Shown here: piece after piece, positions 19,921-28,850 of the stretch
How the letters are laid out: each line of letters opens with the position of its first letter
Numbering within the stretch: position 1 is the first letter of the stretch
Translations under genes and position numbers: made by a program
The notes under the pieces: model-generated
The model's database searches: none
What the model was told of the DNA's origin: nothing
Seen by the model: only the letters and a program-made list of their open reading frames with translations
NCBI RefSeq assembly: GCF_025583945.1
Contig: NZ_JAOEGU010000015.1
Span: 1-64,000, forward strand
Direction of reading: 5' to 3'
From: Methylobacter psychrophilus
GTDB lineage: Bacteria; Pseudomonadota; Gammaproteobacteria; Methylococcales; Methylomonadaceae
DNA length: 64,000 bases

Positions 19921-20262
19921 ATGACAAAAAAAATGGTTAAGGGAGCTTTAAAAACGTGGAAAGAAGATAGAGGGTTTGGCTTTATCAAACCGGATGACGG
20001 CGGCAAAGACATTTTTATACATATCTCGGCACTAAACGGCGTAAGTCGCAGACCTACAACAGGTGATATTATTTATTACCAGATTGCCAAAGATAATCGG
20101 GGCAAATACAAAGCGATTAATGCCCAAATTGAAGGCGTAAGCCTGACAGAAGATATAACAAAAAACTCGTTACAAACCAGCCGTAGCAAAAAATGGGTAA
20201 TCGTTATAACTGCCGTGTTAATTATTATCGCTATTGCTGTATTTTTAACCATACAGAAATAA
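19921..20262 (+). CDS. cold-shock domain protein with C-terminal membrane anchor
   Basis: A 113-residue protein. Residues 5-72 form a CspA-like cold-shock domain with both RNA-binding motifs intact (RGFGFI at 17-22 and IFIHIS at 31-36). A basic linker SRSKK (about 88-92) and one hydrophobic helix (about 93-110) follow. Other CSD-membrane fusions usually carry a multi-helix DUF1294; here there is only a single tail anchor. It would place a nucleic-acid-binding domain at the inner membrane. The start ATG follows a weak ribosome site. Confidence 0.85.
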   Translation: MTKKMVKGALKTWKEDRGFGFIKPDDGGKDIFIHISALNGVSRRPTTGDIIYYQIAKDNRGKYKAINAQIEGVSLTEDITKNSLQTSRSKKWVIVITAVLIIIAIAVFLTIQK

Positions 20263-20323
20263 AACAACTATTCGCTACCACCACCATTAGGATTTTGGTC
20301 AAAAAATAATACTTATAAATTTG

Positions 20324-20493
20324 GCTAGAAGGCTATCCGAGAATAGCAAATGGTAGCGAGGCGGGGAGCATTTTATATCAGATTTTTTGGTCATTTTAGG
20401 CAAATAGTTGTTCTATTAAACGAAAATTAGCAGCCAATAGAACTACAATGGCTTTTCCGCAATAAATTTTCTATTCTCGAACAGTCTCCTATT
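20324..20493. mobile_element. MITE-like element, copy 1 (degenerate)
   Basis: About 170 bases with imperfect terminal inverted repeats (GCTAGAAGGCTATCCGAGAA at the left, TTCTCGAACAGTCTCCTATT at the right). The interior is shared with the cleaner copy at 56496-56649, including TAGTTGTTCTATTAAACGAA and TTTTCCGCAATAAATTT. It is non-coding and lies between the CSD gene and the convergent prsR-like gene. Confidence 0.75.
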
Positions 20494-20506
20494 TTAAATA
20501 ATACGG

Positions 20507-21862
20507 CTATTCATTAACTTGAATCCCATATTTATCGACAAGCATGTATAGAGTAGGTCGTGTAATACCAAGAAGTCTTGCGGTACTTGAAATATTGTTA
20601 TTAGAGTATGTTAAAGCTCTTCTGATAGCCAAAGTTTCAGCGCCCTTTCGCACCTCTTTTAGATTAAACGGCATTGAAGCATTAAGGTTATCGTTAAATT
20701 CCATATCCTCAAAGCTGATATTGTTATCGTCAGACATAATCACGGCGTGTTTTATTTTATTTTCCAGTTCCCGAATATTACCCGGCCATGAATAACTTTC
20801 AATAGCCTTTACCGCCTCTTTGCTAAAACCTTTTATTTTCTTGTTATTTAATTTACAAAATTGTCTTAGAAATGCCGAGGCGATAGCAAGGGCATCGCCT
20901 TCTCTTTCTCTCAGGGGAGGAATATTAAGAGTTATTTCACTGATACGATAATATAAATCGAGCCTGAATTTACCTTCATTAATTAGCGCCTGTAAGTTTT
21001 GATGGGTAGCACAAATAATGCGTACATTAATCGGTATCTCACGTCTTCCACCGATTCGTTCTATCGTTCTTTCTTGAAGAAAACGTAATAACTTCGATTG
21101 CAGGGAAAAAGGCAGATCACCAATTTCATCTAAAAAAAAGGTACCGTTATGGGCGTATTCAATTTTGCCTTTGGTTTGTTGAGAAGCACCGGTAAAAGCG
21201 CCTTTTTCATAACCAAACAATTCGCTTTCAAGGAGATTTTCAGGAATGGCAGCGCAATTTACGGCAATAAAAGGCTTGTCTCTACGATCGCTCAAACCAT
21301 GAATGGCTTTAGCGAGTACCTCTTTACCTGTGCCACTTTCTCCCAGTAATAAAGTAGTGACATTGGTTGGGGCAATTTTTTCTACCTTACGGGAAAGTAC
21401 CTGCATCTTTTTACAAGAAGCGATAATTCCCACTAAAGATTCTGATTTTTGTTGTTGTAACGTCAAATGCTCCTTCTCCAATTCACTGAGTTTAAAGGCA
21501 CGCTCGATAATCAAGTTTAGAATATCGGTATCAACAGGTTTTTGATAAAAATCATAAGCGCCCATTACTAGTGCCTCAATAGCATTTTCTCTATTATCAT
21601 TTCCGGCAACAACAATAACCTTGGTTGCGGGTGCAAGCTCAAGAATTTCCTGGAGCGTCTTTATGCCTTCGCTGGCATTGCCAGTGTCGGGAGACAAGCC
21701 TAAATCCAGCATGACAACTCTGGGCATATAACGCCTCAAAGCGGTAATGGCTTGGTTTTTATTGCCAGCGATTACCGTTTGATAACCTTCAAAAGCCCAT
21801 TTTAATTGTTTTTGTAGCCCCGGATTATCCTCAATAATCAGTAAAACTTTCCTGTTGTTCAA
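20507..21862 (-). CDS. prsR: PrsR-type sigma-54-dependent response regulator
   Basis: A 451-residue NtrC-family regulator. The receiver domain has Asp53 and Lys109. The AAA+ domain has Walker A GESGTGKE (174-181) and the sigma-54 contact loop GAFTGA (221-226). The C-terminus is a Fis-type helix-turn-helix ending ITRPTLYMLVDKYGI. The receiver wording (IIEDNPGLQKQL..., SEGIKTLQEILELAPATKVIVV, GAYDFYQKPVD) is characteristic of PrsR regulators found with exosortase/PEP-CTERM exopolysaccharide loci. Its usual histidine kinase PrsK and the exosortase genes are not in the window, so it is an orphan here. Confidence 0.85.
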   Translation of the reverse strand: MNNRKVLLIIEDNPGLQKQLKWAFEGYQTVIAGNKNQAITALRRYMPRVVMLDLGLSPDTGNASEGIKTLQEILELAPATKVIVVAGNDNRENAIEALVMGAYDFYQKPVDTDILNLIIERAFKLSELEKEHLTLQQQKSESLVGIIASCKKMQVLSRKVEKIAPTNVTTLLLGESGTGKEVLAKAIHGLSDRRDKPFIAVNCAAIPENLLESELFGYEKGAFTGASQQTKGKIEYAHNGTFFLDEIGDLPFSLQSKLLRFLQERTIERIGGRREIPINVRIICATHQNLQALINEGKFRLDLYYRISEITLNIPPLREREGDALAIASAFLRQFCKLNNKKIKGFSKEAVKAIESYSWPGNIRELENKIKHAVIMSDDNNISFEDMEFNDNLNASMPFNLKEVRKGAETLAIRRALTYSNNNISSTARLLGITRPTLYMLVDKYGIQVNE

Positions 21863-22272
21863 CTCATTACCTTCTTGTCATTGCTATTTATCCTGACTAA
21901 TAATTTTTCCAAAAAAACAATCTACTTGGGCTTAAGTTTATAAACCTCAAATAGCACAAACCCACCTTAATCATAGTAAATTTTCAGCGTTTTAATATGC
22001 ACAAGATTTAAAAATCCTTTTTTTGCAACACGCCAAGGTAATGTTAGTCACCAGAAAAAACTTTTCCTAAAATTTATTAGCTGATATTTCCCAATAAAAG
22101 TGCGATTTGTTATCTCATGTCAATTGAGCGCTAATTAATGATGCTTGGTTAACAAAAATAACGCTTAAATAAATCACAAAAACACATTACTTTCAGTATG
22201 TAGTAAAAGTCTGTTTTTTTGCTCTATAGACTTTCAGGGATTAAATCTCAAATTCACGTCTCGGTAAGCCTG
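21863..22272. other. intergenic region, no gene seen
   Basis: About 400 AT-rich bases between the prsR-like gene and repeat copy 2. The only structure seen is a hairpin AAAGTCT...AGACTTT near 22206-22231. No ORF with a ribosome site is visible. Confidence 0.5.
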
Positions 22273-22339
22273 ACAGATAATATCCCTTGAAGGGATGGTA
22301 TCTGTTAGTATCGAAATTATTTATCTGAAAATCCATACA
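22273..22339 (+). repeat. dispersed 66-bp palindromic repeat, copy 2
   Basis: It matches copy 3 (32082) at nearly every position: ACAGATA.TATCCCTTGAAG, GGATGGTATCTGTTA, then TCGAAATTATTTATCTGA. The flank CGGTAAG at 22262-22268 is also shared with copy 3. It lies about 65 bases before the DUF2306 gene. Confidence 0.85.
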
Positions 22340-22403
22340 CATAACAAAGCGTGGTACCGGACCACCCGATGAATCTAACATTAGACATAAGGAACCTTTA
22401 ATA

Positions 22404-23051
22404 ATGAACCTTCCCGCCAAATCTGAATGGCTTATACCCACCGGGTTGATAGCGCTCAGCTTCATCCCTATTGTTGCCGGCACTTTCCGCGTGGTTGAGC
22501 TCGGCAGCGGTGCAGAGATTACGCCAGATAACGCACGGTTCTTCGAGGCACCCTTGCCGGTGGTACTACATATTATAAGCACCGTAATTTACTGCGTTCT
22601 CGGCGCTTTCCAGTTCTACCCCAGCTTCCGTCGCCGCAAACCCAACTGGCACCGTGTGGCCGGGTGGATACTCATCCCTTGCGGGCTTGTCGTCGCACTT
22701 ACGGGTCTATGGATGACCCAGTTCAATCCACCGGTAAACTATCCGCCAGTCAATTTTGACGGCCCGTTTCTTTACGCCATCCGGCTTCTGGTGGGTTCGG
22801 CGATGGCCTTATGTCTATGTCTCGGCTTTTCTGCTATTCTCAAGCGCGACATCCCGCATCACAAGTCCTGGATGATGCGCAGCTATGCCCTCGCCCTGGG
22901 TGCCGGTACACAGGTCTTTACTCATATCCCCATGTTCCTGTTTCCGAACATACAAGGGGAACTGGCGAGGACACTTTGCATGACAGCAGGTTGGGCGATC
23001 AACTTTACGGTGGCCGAATGGTTAATTTCGCGTGAACGCCGCAGAAAATAA
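22404..23051 (+). CDS. DUF2306 family membrane protein
   Basis: A 215-residue integral membrane protein with six to seven hydrophobic segments. It has the DUF2306 layout: a periplasmic loop after helix 1, FYPSFRRRKPNWHRVAGW around residues 72-89, and HHKSWMMRSYALALG around 152-166. The family has no assigned function. The gene reads visibly more GC-rich at third positions than its neighbours and stands alone behind a repeat copy, which may indicate transfer. Confidence 0.8.
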   Translation: MNLPAKSEWLIPTGLIALSFIPIVAGTFRVVELGSGAEITPDNARFFEAPLPVVLHIISTVIYCVLGAFQFYPSFRRRKPNWHRVAGWILIPCGLVVALTGLWMTQFNPPVNYPPVNFDGPFLYAIRLLVGSAMALCLCLGFSAILKRDIPHHKSWMMRSYALALGAGTQVFTHIPMFLFPNIQGELARTLCMTAGWAINFTVAEWLISRERRRK

Positions 23052-23350
23052 TAATGGCCGGCTACTGACGTTCATCTTCAACTAATAGCTAACATACTCC
23101 AAGAGGGGTTTGACTCTCAGATGACTTAAATAATCGCTCAAAAGTCTTTTCACAAAAAATAATCCGGTTAACCTATTTATTGCATGGCCATTTCTATCAT
23201 TCGCGATGCTAACGGTAACAAACCTTTCAGCCAAATTGAAGCTGATACTGGGAAATATCAATAAACACCATTACAGCCATACTCCTCGAATGCGAGCACT
23301 CGCTGTTTTATTGAGTGATGCGGAATTTAGTATTAAGCAAGATTACAATG

Positions 23351-23374
23351 AACTGGGTACAATTGTATCCAGTT
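23351..23374. promoter_or_regulatory. 24-bp near-perfect palindrome, candidate operator
   Basis: AACTGGGTACAA at 23351-23362 is followed by TTGTATCCAGTT. The two halves are complementary except for one G/T position. It lies 27 bases before the ATG of the next gene, where a repressor or activator site would be expected. Confidence 0.45.
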
Positions 23375-23400
23375 ATTCTCATTAAGAAACAGGATAAAAA

Positions 23401-23712
23401 ATGACTGAAAACCAACCAATCAACAAAGTAACCTACTGGCAACCTTCGGCAGGCAACACAATCACCGGTATCATTCAAGGCAGTGGCGCTTCTCATGATT
23501 TACTCTATGACGAACAGAAAACACTGTTTTTACAGGAGGATAATGGTGCGGTTGTCGGTGTTGACCTTAATCGTTATTTAATTCACAGCTTGAAACAACA
23601 TAACGCCGTCCTGGGGAATTTAGTCACCATAACTTTTCAAGGCAAAGAGCAGAAAAATAACGGACGTTCTTTTAATCGCTACACCTTGTTGGTGGATAAG
23701 ATTACCAGTTAA
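23401..23712 (+). CDS. hypothetical protein
   Basis: A 103-residue soluble protein with a short beta-rich look (TYWQPSAGNTITGII, LVTITFQGKE, RYTLLVDKI), suggestive of a small OB-like or single-strand-binding-like fold. I do not recognise the family. It is isolated: repeats lie downstream and a palindromic site lies upstream. A similar pattern of G-x-I-x-G and GVDLN is seen in some phage or plasmid accessory proteins, but this is weak. Confidence 0.6.
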   Translation: MTENQPINKVTYWQPSAGNTITGIIQGSGASHDLLYDEQKTLFLQEDNGAVVGVDLNRYLIHSLKQHNAVLGNLVTITFQGKEQKNNGRSFNRYTLLVDKITS

Positions 23713-23920
23713 GTATAAAAGCCTCACAGTTAAACCATTCACGCCAAAACGGCTTTGGATTATTCTTCTATTTCCCAAACTCCGGCTTCCCGATACAGTC
23801 ATCACGAGAAAATGTAGACAAAGATCCTGCAAGACCGAATAACTGCTTCCAGGCATCGGACTCGACTGTGATAAAGATAAACAGGAAGCTAGAGCTTCCT
23901 GAGCCGGGTTACAATGCTGG

Positions 23921-24078
23921 AGAGACTGTGAAAGTATTCGTTTTTTGTACAAAATAAAAAAACTCACCACGAAGGACACGAAGTTTTAATGCATTGGATA
24001 AAACCAATTATTTCCCTTCGTGCCTTCGTTCTGAATAATGTTTTTAACCTGTTTTTTGATAATACTTTCACAGTCTCT
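23921..24078. mobile_element. MITE-like element with 18-bp terminal inverted repeats
   Basis: AGAGACTGTGAAAGTATT (23921-23938) and its exact complement (24061-24078) bound a 158-base non-coding stretch. Inside is a second inverted pair, CGAAGGACACGAAG near 23974 and CTTCGTGCCTTCG near 24017. There is no ORF. It has the form of a small non-autonomous element or a large structured intergenic repeat. Confidence 0.65.
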
Positions 24079-24516
24079 GGAGCTTAGTAACCAGCGAAAC
24101 CTCCCCAACCTGGCTTAACCTGATAATTAAAGGCGCTGTAGTTTTGGCTTTGTTATGCATCTTTACCAATACTTTTACAACAGCTCAAATTTGCGAACTG
24201 ACAAAAGCCGGTTAATTTAGTACAAAACAAAAAAAGCGCGTTATTAATATATTAATAACACCTTTTATTATTCTCAGAAAATCACCTAAGAACTATATAT
24301 CTTGGCCATCGCTGCTCCAAGGCAAGCATTCGCTATAAGATTGAGAGGTTACCTGAATACGAGAATCCTGAAGTCGATTGGTGTATGACTACGTAGCGTA
24401 ATGATCTTGTCCACCCTGGCTTTAGTTATTTTTGTATTTTGAGCCGATTTTAACGTAAGTTTATTACCCCAATTTATTGTAGTACCTACTGAAAGTTGGT
24501 GGATAAGCTAAACGAG
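24079..24516. other. intergenic region, no gene seen
   Basis: About 440 bases without a supported ORF. A perfect 20-bp AT palindrome (GTTATTAATA and its complement) lies at 24240-24259. The rest looks like drifted non-coding DNA. Confidence 0.5.
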
Positions 24517-25962
24517 TTATTGCTTTTGCTTTAAAACATCGTCAACTACCCGTATAGCCGAAGTAGATGCACCATTGGAATGGGTATCCTCGGTGAAATC
24601 ACCGGCAAAATAAATACGGCCTTGGGGCAGCCTTAAAGAATCAGAAAGACTGTCAAAGCGCGACCTGCCAACAGGCCAAGAAGCAATAGCTCTGGGATGA
24701 TAACGGTAAAAGGTCATTTGCTTGACCGATGAACCAAATCCTGGCCACTGTTTCTCGAAAGCTTCAAGTAACGCTTTCTGATCGTCCTCCAATCCGTTAG
24801 CTCTGGCATTAAAACGTTCAGCATGAATGCCGGTAACCAGTAAATTTAAGACAGCATCTTTATTGGCTTCGGATTTTCCCTCATAGATAACACCCAAAGG
24901 GCCATCGGAAAGAATAGGTAAAAGGCTCTCACCTTTGGCTGTCCAATAATGTCTGGCCTTATTATCCACCAGCACATGGGCAGTAAAGTAAGCGCCACCC
25001 AATTGTGTTCGTATCGCCTCCTTTCTGTCGGAAGAAAGCGGTGGATTAAACTGAATATCATTTAGTCTGAATAAAGGTACCGTGGTAATTGCGTATTTGG
25101 CACGGTAAACTTGTTGCTGAAAAGTGCCCATGTCGGTAGTCGTTATTTCTACACCCGTATCGGTAGATTTAATATGGGTGACCAGTTGGTTAAGGCCTAT
25201 ATTATCATTACCGACAAAATCAGCGATAGCTTGTGCGGCACGTTGATTGCCACCCACCACATGATAAGGAGATTGACCTTTGCCTGAGAAAAAATGCCAC
25301 TCCGCAATACCATCCAGTGCACTGATTTGTTGCCATGAAGTGGCATATTCCGGCTCGGTTTCAATACGCACAAATTCTTGGGTCTTAACGGAGAGACCGC
25401 TGGTTTCATGTATCCAGTCAGCAAACGATATCTCTTTCAGGGCCAGAAGATTGCCAGCCAAAGGACGAATTTCCAGCTGTTTATAAAGCTCCGTCATTTT
25501 TTTATCCCACTTTTTGTAAGCATCCATTTCATCGTCACTGATAACTGACTGAAGAAATTCTAAATTACTTTTATGTGTAAAGGGATAAAGCTTGCTTTGA
25601 TAATAAAAGCTTGAAAAACTGGTGTAGGAGGTTTCCAGAGGGACGTTAAGTTCATGCAATATCTCAAGCGCAGGATTACTCTCCCAAAATTCTTCCAATC
25701 CTATTTCTGCTTGCGCGTTGTCCGGATAAGAAGCCGTACGTATACGGCCACCAACATGTGGACTCATCTCCAGTATAACGACTGTTTTACCGGCTTTTTT
25801 CAAATAATAGGCTGAACTTAAGCCGGATAAGCCGGCACCGACAATTAAAACATCGGCGCTATTATTATCGGCATACACCAAGCCTGATTGCAAGCCAAGC
25901 ATGAGAGTCAAAAAAGAAAACCCTATAAAACGCTGCCGGATATTAAGAAAACAGATTGTCAT
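24517..25962 (-). CDS. exported FAD-dependent amine oxidase
   Basis: A 481-residue flavoprotein of the monoamine oxidase/phytoene desaturase superfamily. A signal-peptide-like N-terminus (about 1-31, ending LVYA) precedes the dinucleotide-binding fold VLIVGAGLSGLSSAYYL. ALDGIAEWHFFSGKGQSPYHVVGGNQ lies in the substrate half, and the C-terminal FAD signature is GRIYFAGDFTEDTHSNGASTSAIR. It probably oxidises an amine, but the substrate is unknown. Start 25962 is preferred over 26001 because GAGG precedes it and it gives a clean signal peptide. FAD proteins are usually exported folded by Tat, but no twin arginine is visible. Confidence 0.8.
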   Translation of the reverse strand: MTICFLNIRQRFIGFSFLTLMLGLQSGLVYADNNSADVLIVGAGLSGLSSAYYLKKAGKTVVILEMSPHVGGRIRTASYPDNAQAEIGLEEFWESNPALEILHELNVPLETSYTSFSSFYYQSKLYPFTHKSNLEFLQSVISDDEMDAYKKWDKKMTELYKQLEIRPLAGNLLALKEISFADWIHETSGLSVKTQEFVRIETEPEYATSWQQISALDGIAEWHFFSGKGQSPYHVVGGNQRAAQAIADFVGNDNIGLNQLVTHIKSTDTGVEITTTDMGTFQQQVYRAKYAITTVPLFRLNDIQFNPPLSSDRKEAIRTQLGGAYFTAHVLVDNKARHYWTAKGESLLPILSDGPLGVIYEGKSEANKDAVLNLLVTGIHAERFNARANGLEDDQKALLEAFEKQWPGFGSSVKQMTFYRYHPRAIASWPVGRSRFDSLSDSLRLPQGRIYFAGDFTEDTHSNGASTSAIRVVDDVLKQKQ

Positions 25963-26128
25963 TTCAGCCTCAACTTGATTAAGTTTATAACTACTTGCCA
26001 TTTATTGAAAAATCTATTCTTCTTCCGAAACAATACTGTTAACTGAAATTTGGATTTTTCCCATTTCGGTTAAATAATCCCTATAAAAATCATTGTAATT
26101 CATCAAATTTCTTATGCAGGAATAGCTG

Positions 26129-26596
26129 TCAATAAACTACCTTACCTTTTTTTTCAGTCCATAATTTAAAGGGCTGCAAGGCATTGGGCAGGTTTACATG
26201 GTGCATTGCAATAGTACGTTCAGATGGCGAAATTAAAATTTCATCATAAATAAAACTATCGTCAAAATTTGCGGCAGCGGCATCAAAACGACTACAAGCA
26301 TAATAAACTTTTGCAAGCCTTGCCCAGTAGATTGCGCCTAAACACATAGGGCAAGGTTCGCAACTGGTGTAAAGAATACAGCCGTGAAGCTGAAAATCAT
26401 TAAGCGCTATACACGCCAGGCGTATTGCCGAAATCTCCGCATGAGCGGTAGGATCAAGAGAGCTGGTGACCTTATTGCCACTGGCCGCTATCAGTCGCTT
26501 ATCTTTAACAATAATCGCTCCATAAGGACCACCGGCACCTGAGGTGACATTGTCTGCTGCCAGATCGATGGCTTGCTGTAAAAATCCCTCGTGCAT
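26129..26596 (-). CDS. guanine deaminase-like nucleoside deaminase
   Basis: A 155-residue zinc deaminase very like Bacillus GuaD. It has GGPYGAIIVKD (22-32), DPTAHAEISAIR (His52, catalytic Glu54) and TSCEPCPMCLGAIYWAR (Cys82, Cys85 as zinc ligands). FDDSFIYDEI (GuaD-type C-terminal swap region) follows. It should convert guanine to xanthine. The start codon directly abuts the metA stop codon, so the two are coexpressed although the pathways differ. The related tRNA deaminase TadA is less likely because of the FDDSFIY segment. Confidence 0.85.
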   Translation of the reverse strand: MHEGFLQQAIDLAADNVTSGAGGPYGAIIVKDKRLIAASGNKVTSSLDPTAHAEISAIRLACIALNDFQLHGCILYTSCEPCPMCLGAIYWARLAKVYYACSRFDAAAANFDDSFIYDEILISPSERTIAMHHVNLPNALQPFKLWTEKKGKVVY

Positions 26597-27661
26597 CTAT
26601 AGCCCCAAGGGATTATTGGGGTCAACATCCGCCATAAAAGGCAGACGTCTATCCTGGTGAGTGAGTTGATATATCTTGCCTAACCAGTTATTAAAAACAG
26701 CCTTTGCCGTATCACTCCAGGTATTATCAATATGCTCCAGAACCTCGGCTTCAGGAAATACATCCAGTGGTTTACCAAAATGCCTGGATGATCTGACATG
26801 TAGCTCATAATCGGAAAAAATTTGCTGCACAATTTCATTAAAATAATGTTCAGGGAAAGGCGGATAGTCTGCCCTTTCCCTTCGATAAAAGCGCATCACT
26901 TCGCGTTTATATTCCTTTAACAAACTAATATCATCGTATTCGGGATGACCTTGAAAGAATACAATACGAAAACCATCAGGACTCACTGCAAGATGTACTC
27001 CGGCTTCTTTGCTGGCAGCCAAAATTTTAAGCCCACACCGTTCCATATCACTCTGAAATATTTCATTAAACCGGGAATGAGGTACATCAAAGCGGGTGTT
27101 AATTTCTGCAACCAGGGGATGGGTTCGGTTGATGAGCTTATGGGTAAAAACTCCCCAACGTTTGGCAGGTAATCGGGTGCGCTCAATACCGTAAAGATAT
27201 TGAATGACAGCGTGAGTGGCAAGGCATGAGCAGAGCACAGAGGTGACATTTTCATTAGCCCAGGAAAAAACTTCCATCAGCGGTTGCCAGAAATCCTCTT
27301 CAGGCAGACTGGGATGAGTGACATTGGCACCACTGATAATTAGGGCATCCAGACCATCCAGCTTGATTTGCTCAAAGGACTCATAATATTTATCAATATG
27401 CGCCTGCGCATCAGGACTTCTTGTCAAACCTGCCACCGTAAAAGGATGAACATGGAATTGAACAATTTGATTACAGGCCCCCACTAATCGAAAAAATTGT
27501 CTTTCTGTCGCTTCCAGTGCAGCATCCGGCATTAAATTAAGAAAACCGATATGCATTTCCCTAATATCCTGTTGACTCGCACGATCCGGCGCTAATATTT
27601 CTTCACCTTCTTCACGCAGACGTTGAAAAGTGGGCAAATCAATATGGGCGACTAAAGGCAT
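26597..27661 (-). CDS. metA: homoserine O-succinyltransferase (MetA family)
   Basis: A 354-residue MetA-type acyltransferase for the first committed step of methionine synthesis. The acyl-accepting Cys146 lies in SVLCSCLATH, and His239/Glu241 lie in FFQGHPEYD. The protein is about 45 residues longer than E. coli MetA (309), with extra C-terminal sequence (HVRSSRHFGKPLDVFPEAEVLEH onward). Whether succinyl- or acetyl-CoA is used cannot be settled from the residues I can read. It lies 22 bases downstream of an ATPase gene. Confidence 0.88.
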   Translation of the reverse strand: MPLVAHIDLPTFQRLREEGEEILAPDRASQQDIREMHIGFLNLMPDAALEATERQFFRLVGACNQIVQFHVHPFTVAGLTRSPDAQAHIDKYYESFEQIKLDGLDALIISGANVTHPSLPEEDFWQPLMEVFSWANENVTSVLCSCLATHAVIQYLYGIERTRLPAKRWGVFTHKLINRTHPLVAEINTRFDVPHSRFNEIFQSDMERCGLKILAASKEAGVHLAVSPDGFRIVFFQGHPEYDDISLLKEYKREVMRFYRRERADYPPFPEHYFNEIVQQIFSDYELHVRSSRHFGKPLDVFPEAEVLEHIDNTWSDTAKAVFNNWLGKIYQLTHQDRRLPFMADVDPNNPLGL

Positions 27662-27683
27662 AATAACAACCTACTGGTTATCA

Positions 27684-28526
27684 TCACTGTTTAGCCAGCG
27701 CATCGGTAATCAACCGGATAAAATCAGCTTCATTCCTGACAGCAGCGGCATCGTTAGCATCAACGGTATAACCGTACTGGTCGGCGATAGCCTGATAACG
27801 AGGTAACCTGGATTTGAATAGCTCAGGAAAAACCCAGGAAACAAATTCATCCGGTGGCATAACATCGGTAGAGGCATAGTTTTTCAGGGCCATAAATTCA
27901 GCGAGCTTTTCATCAAGAAACGCTTCCCGATAATACAATGGCTTGGGATCAGTTTTGGCTCGCTCAATAATGGTTTGCTCCAAAGCTGGTGGTATTTTGA
28001 TATAAATAATTAGCGTATTTTGAGCCAGTGTTTTCAAGACATCAGGACTGTCCAACTCACAAACGCTACCTCCGGCATCGTTGATAAAATGATGATAACC
28101 GTAGATATCTTCGGCTTTATGAATAAATTCAGGGACATCGTTCATGGCAGCAATTTCGGCCTGATGATGCAATAATTGCCGACGTTTAAATTCCTGTAAA
28201 GACAATCCGGCATGAGCCGGATCACCAAGCTTTCCCAAAAAAGAAGATACCGGAGCAAGATTATCAACGGTTATTTTATTGGAAATATAAATAGAATCCG
28301 ATAATAATAACTCACGCAAAAAAGGCACACTCATTGCTTGGCGTTTAATATTATCAAGAATGGGCTCTCGTAGATATTTCGTGCCTATCCGATAATCACC
28401 CGAATAATGAAACCATTTGGCTTTAGGTAATTTATTGGCTAATGTCGTTTTTCCGGCGCCTGACATAGCCAGCAAAGTAATTCTTTTTGATGGCCAGTCT
28501 AAGAATTCCTGTGGGCTCATTTTCAT
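27684..28526 (-). CDS. P-loop ATPase/kinase-like protein, function unknown
   Basis: A 280-residue protein with an N-terminal nucleotide-binding loop (LLAMSGAGKTTLANKL, about 18-33). The rest resembles a nucleoside-kinase fold (YSGDYRIG, CELDSP, IIYIKIPP). Similar proteins annotated only as ATPase occur in many proteobacteria near metA-type genes. The substrate is unknown. It is 12 bases downstream of a small acidic protein gene and 22 bases upstream of metA, so it belongs to the same transcript. Confidence 0.75.
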   Translation of the reverse strand: MKMSPQEFLDWPSKRITLLAMSGAGKTTLANKLPKAKWFHYSGDYRIGTKYLREPILDNIKRQAMSVPFLRELLLSDSIYISNKITVDNLAPVSSFLGKLGDPAHAGLSLQEFKRRQLLHHQAEIAAMNDVPEFIHKAEDIYGYHHFINDAGGSVCELDSPDVLKTLAQNTLIIYIKIPPALEQTIIERAKTDPKPLYYREAFLDEKLAEFMALKNYASTDVMPPDEFVSWVFPELFKSRLPRYQAIADQYGYTVDANDAAAVRNEADFIRLITDALAKQ

Positions 28527-28538
28527 GTAAAAGTTTCC

Positions 28539-28850
28539 TTACTTATCCAGATAATTTTCAATGTCCATATCCTCATCATTGGGCTTGTGGGAATCCGTGT
28601 CTGAATAGCCCAGATCATCGGTTTCAATGTCATCAAAAGGAGCGCTCCAATCCTCAGGCGCTTCGATGTAATCAAAGGTTGAGTTATACCAACTGTCATT
28701 ATCATATTCGCCAATATCACCATTAAGGTATTGAACTTCAATTGAATCGTCATTTTCATCGATAGCAACAACTTTAAATTTCAGTTTGTTTTCTACGTCT
28801 TTGTACCAGCTATCGATGATAGGGTCTGTTACTGTTGTCATAATACTCAC
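28539..28850 (-). CDS. small acidic conserved protein (DUF6763-like)
   Basis: A 103-residue, strongly acidic protein. The pattern DPIIDSWYKDVENKLKF, VVAIDENDDSIEVQYLNGDIGEYD and EAPEDWSAPFDDIETDDLGYSD matches a small proteobacterial family I associate with DUF6763 (memory only). The N-terminal half looks like a Tudor/SH3-type barrel and the C-terminal tail is disordered. It opens the four-gene run ending at the guanine deaminase. Confidence 0.7.
   Translation of the reverse strand: MSIMTTVTDPIIDSWYKDVENKLKFKVVAIDENDDSIEVQYLNGDIGEYDNDSWYNSTFDYIEAPEDWSAPFDDIETDDLGYSDTDSHKPNDEDMDIENYLDK

Noticed and set aside
23184-23264. 26-codon ORF starting MAISIIRDANG
   Set aside because: Too short, without a ribosome site, and not near a related gene.
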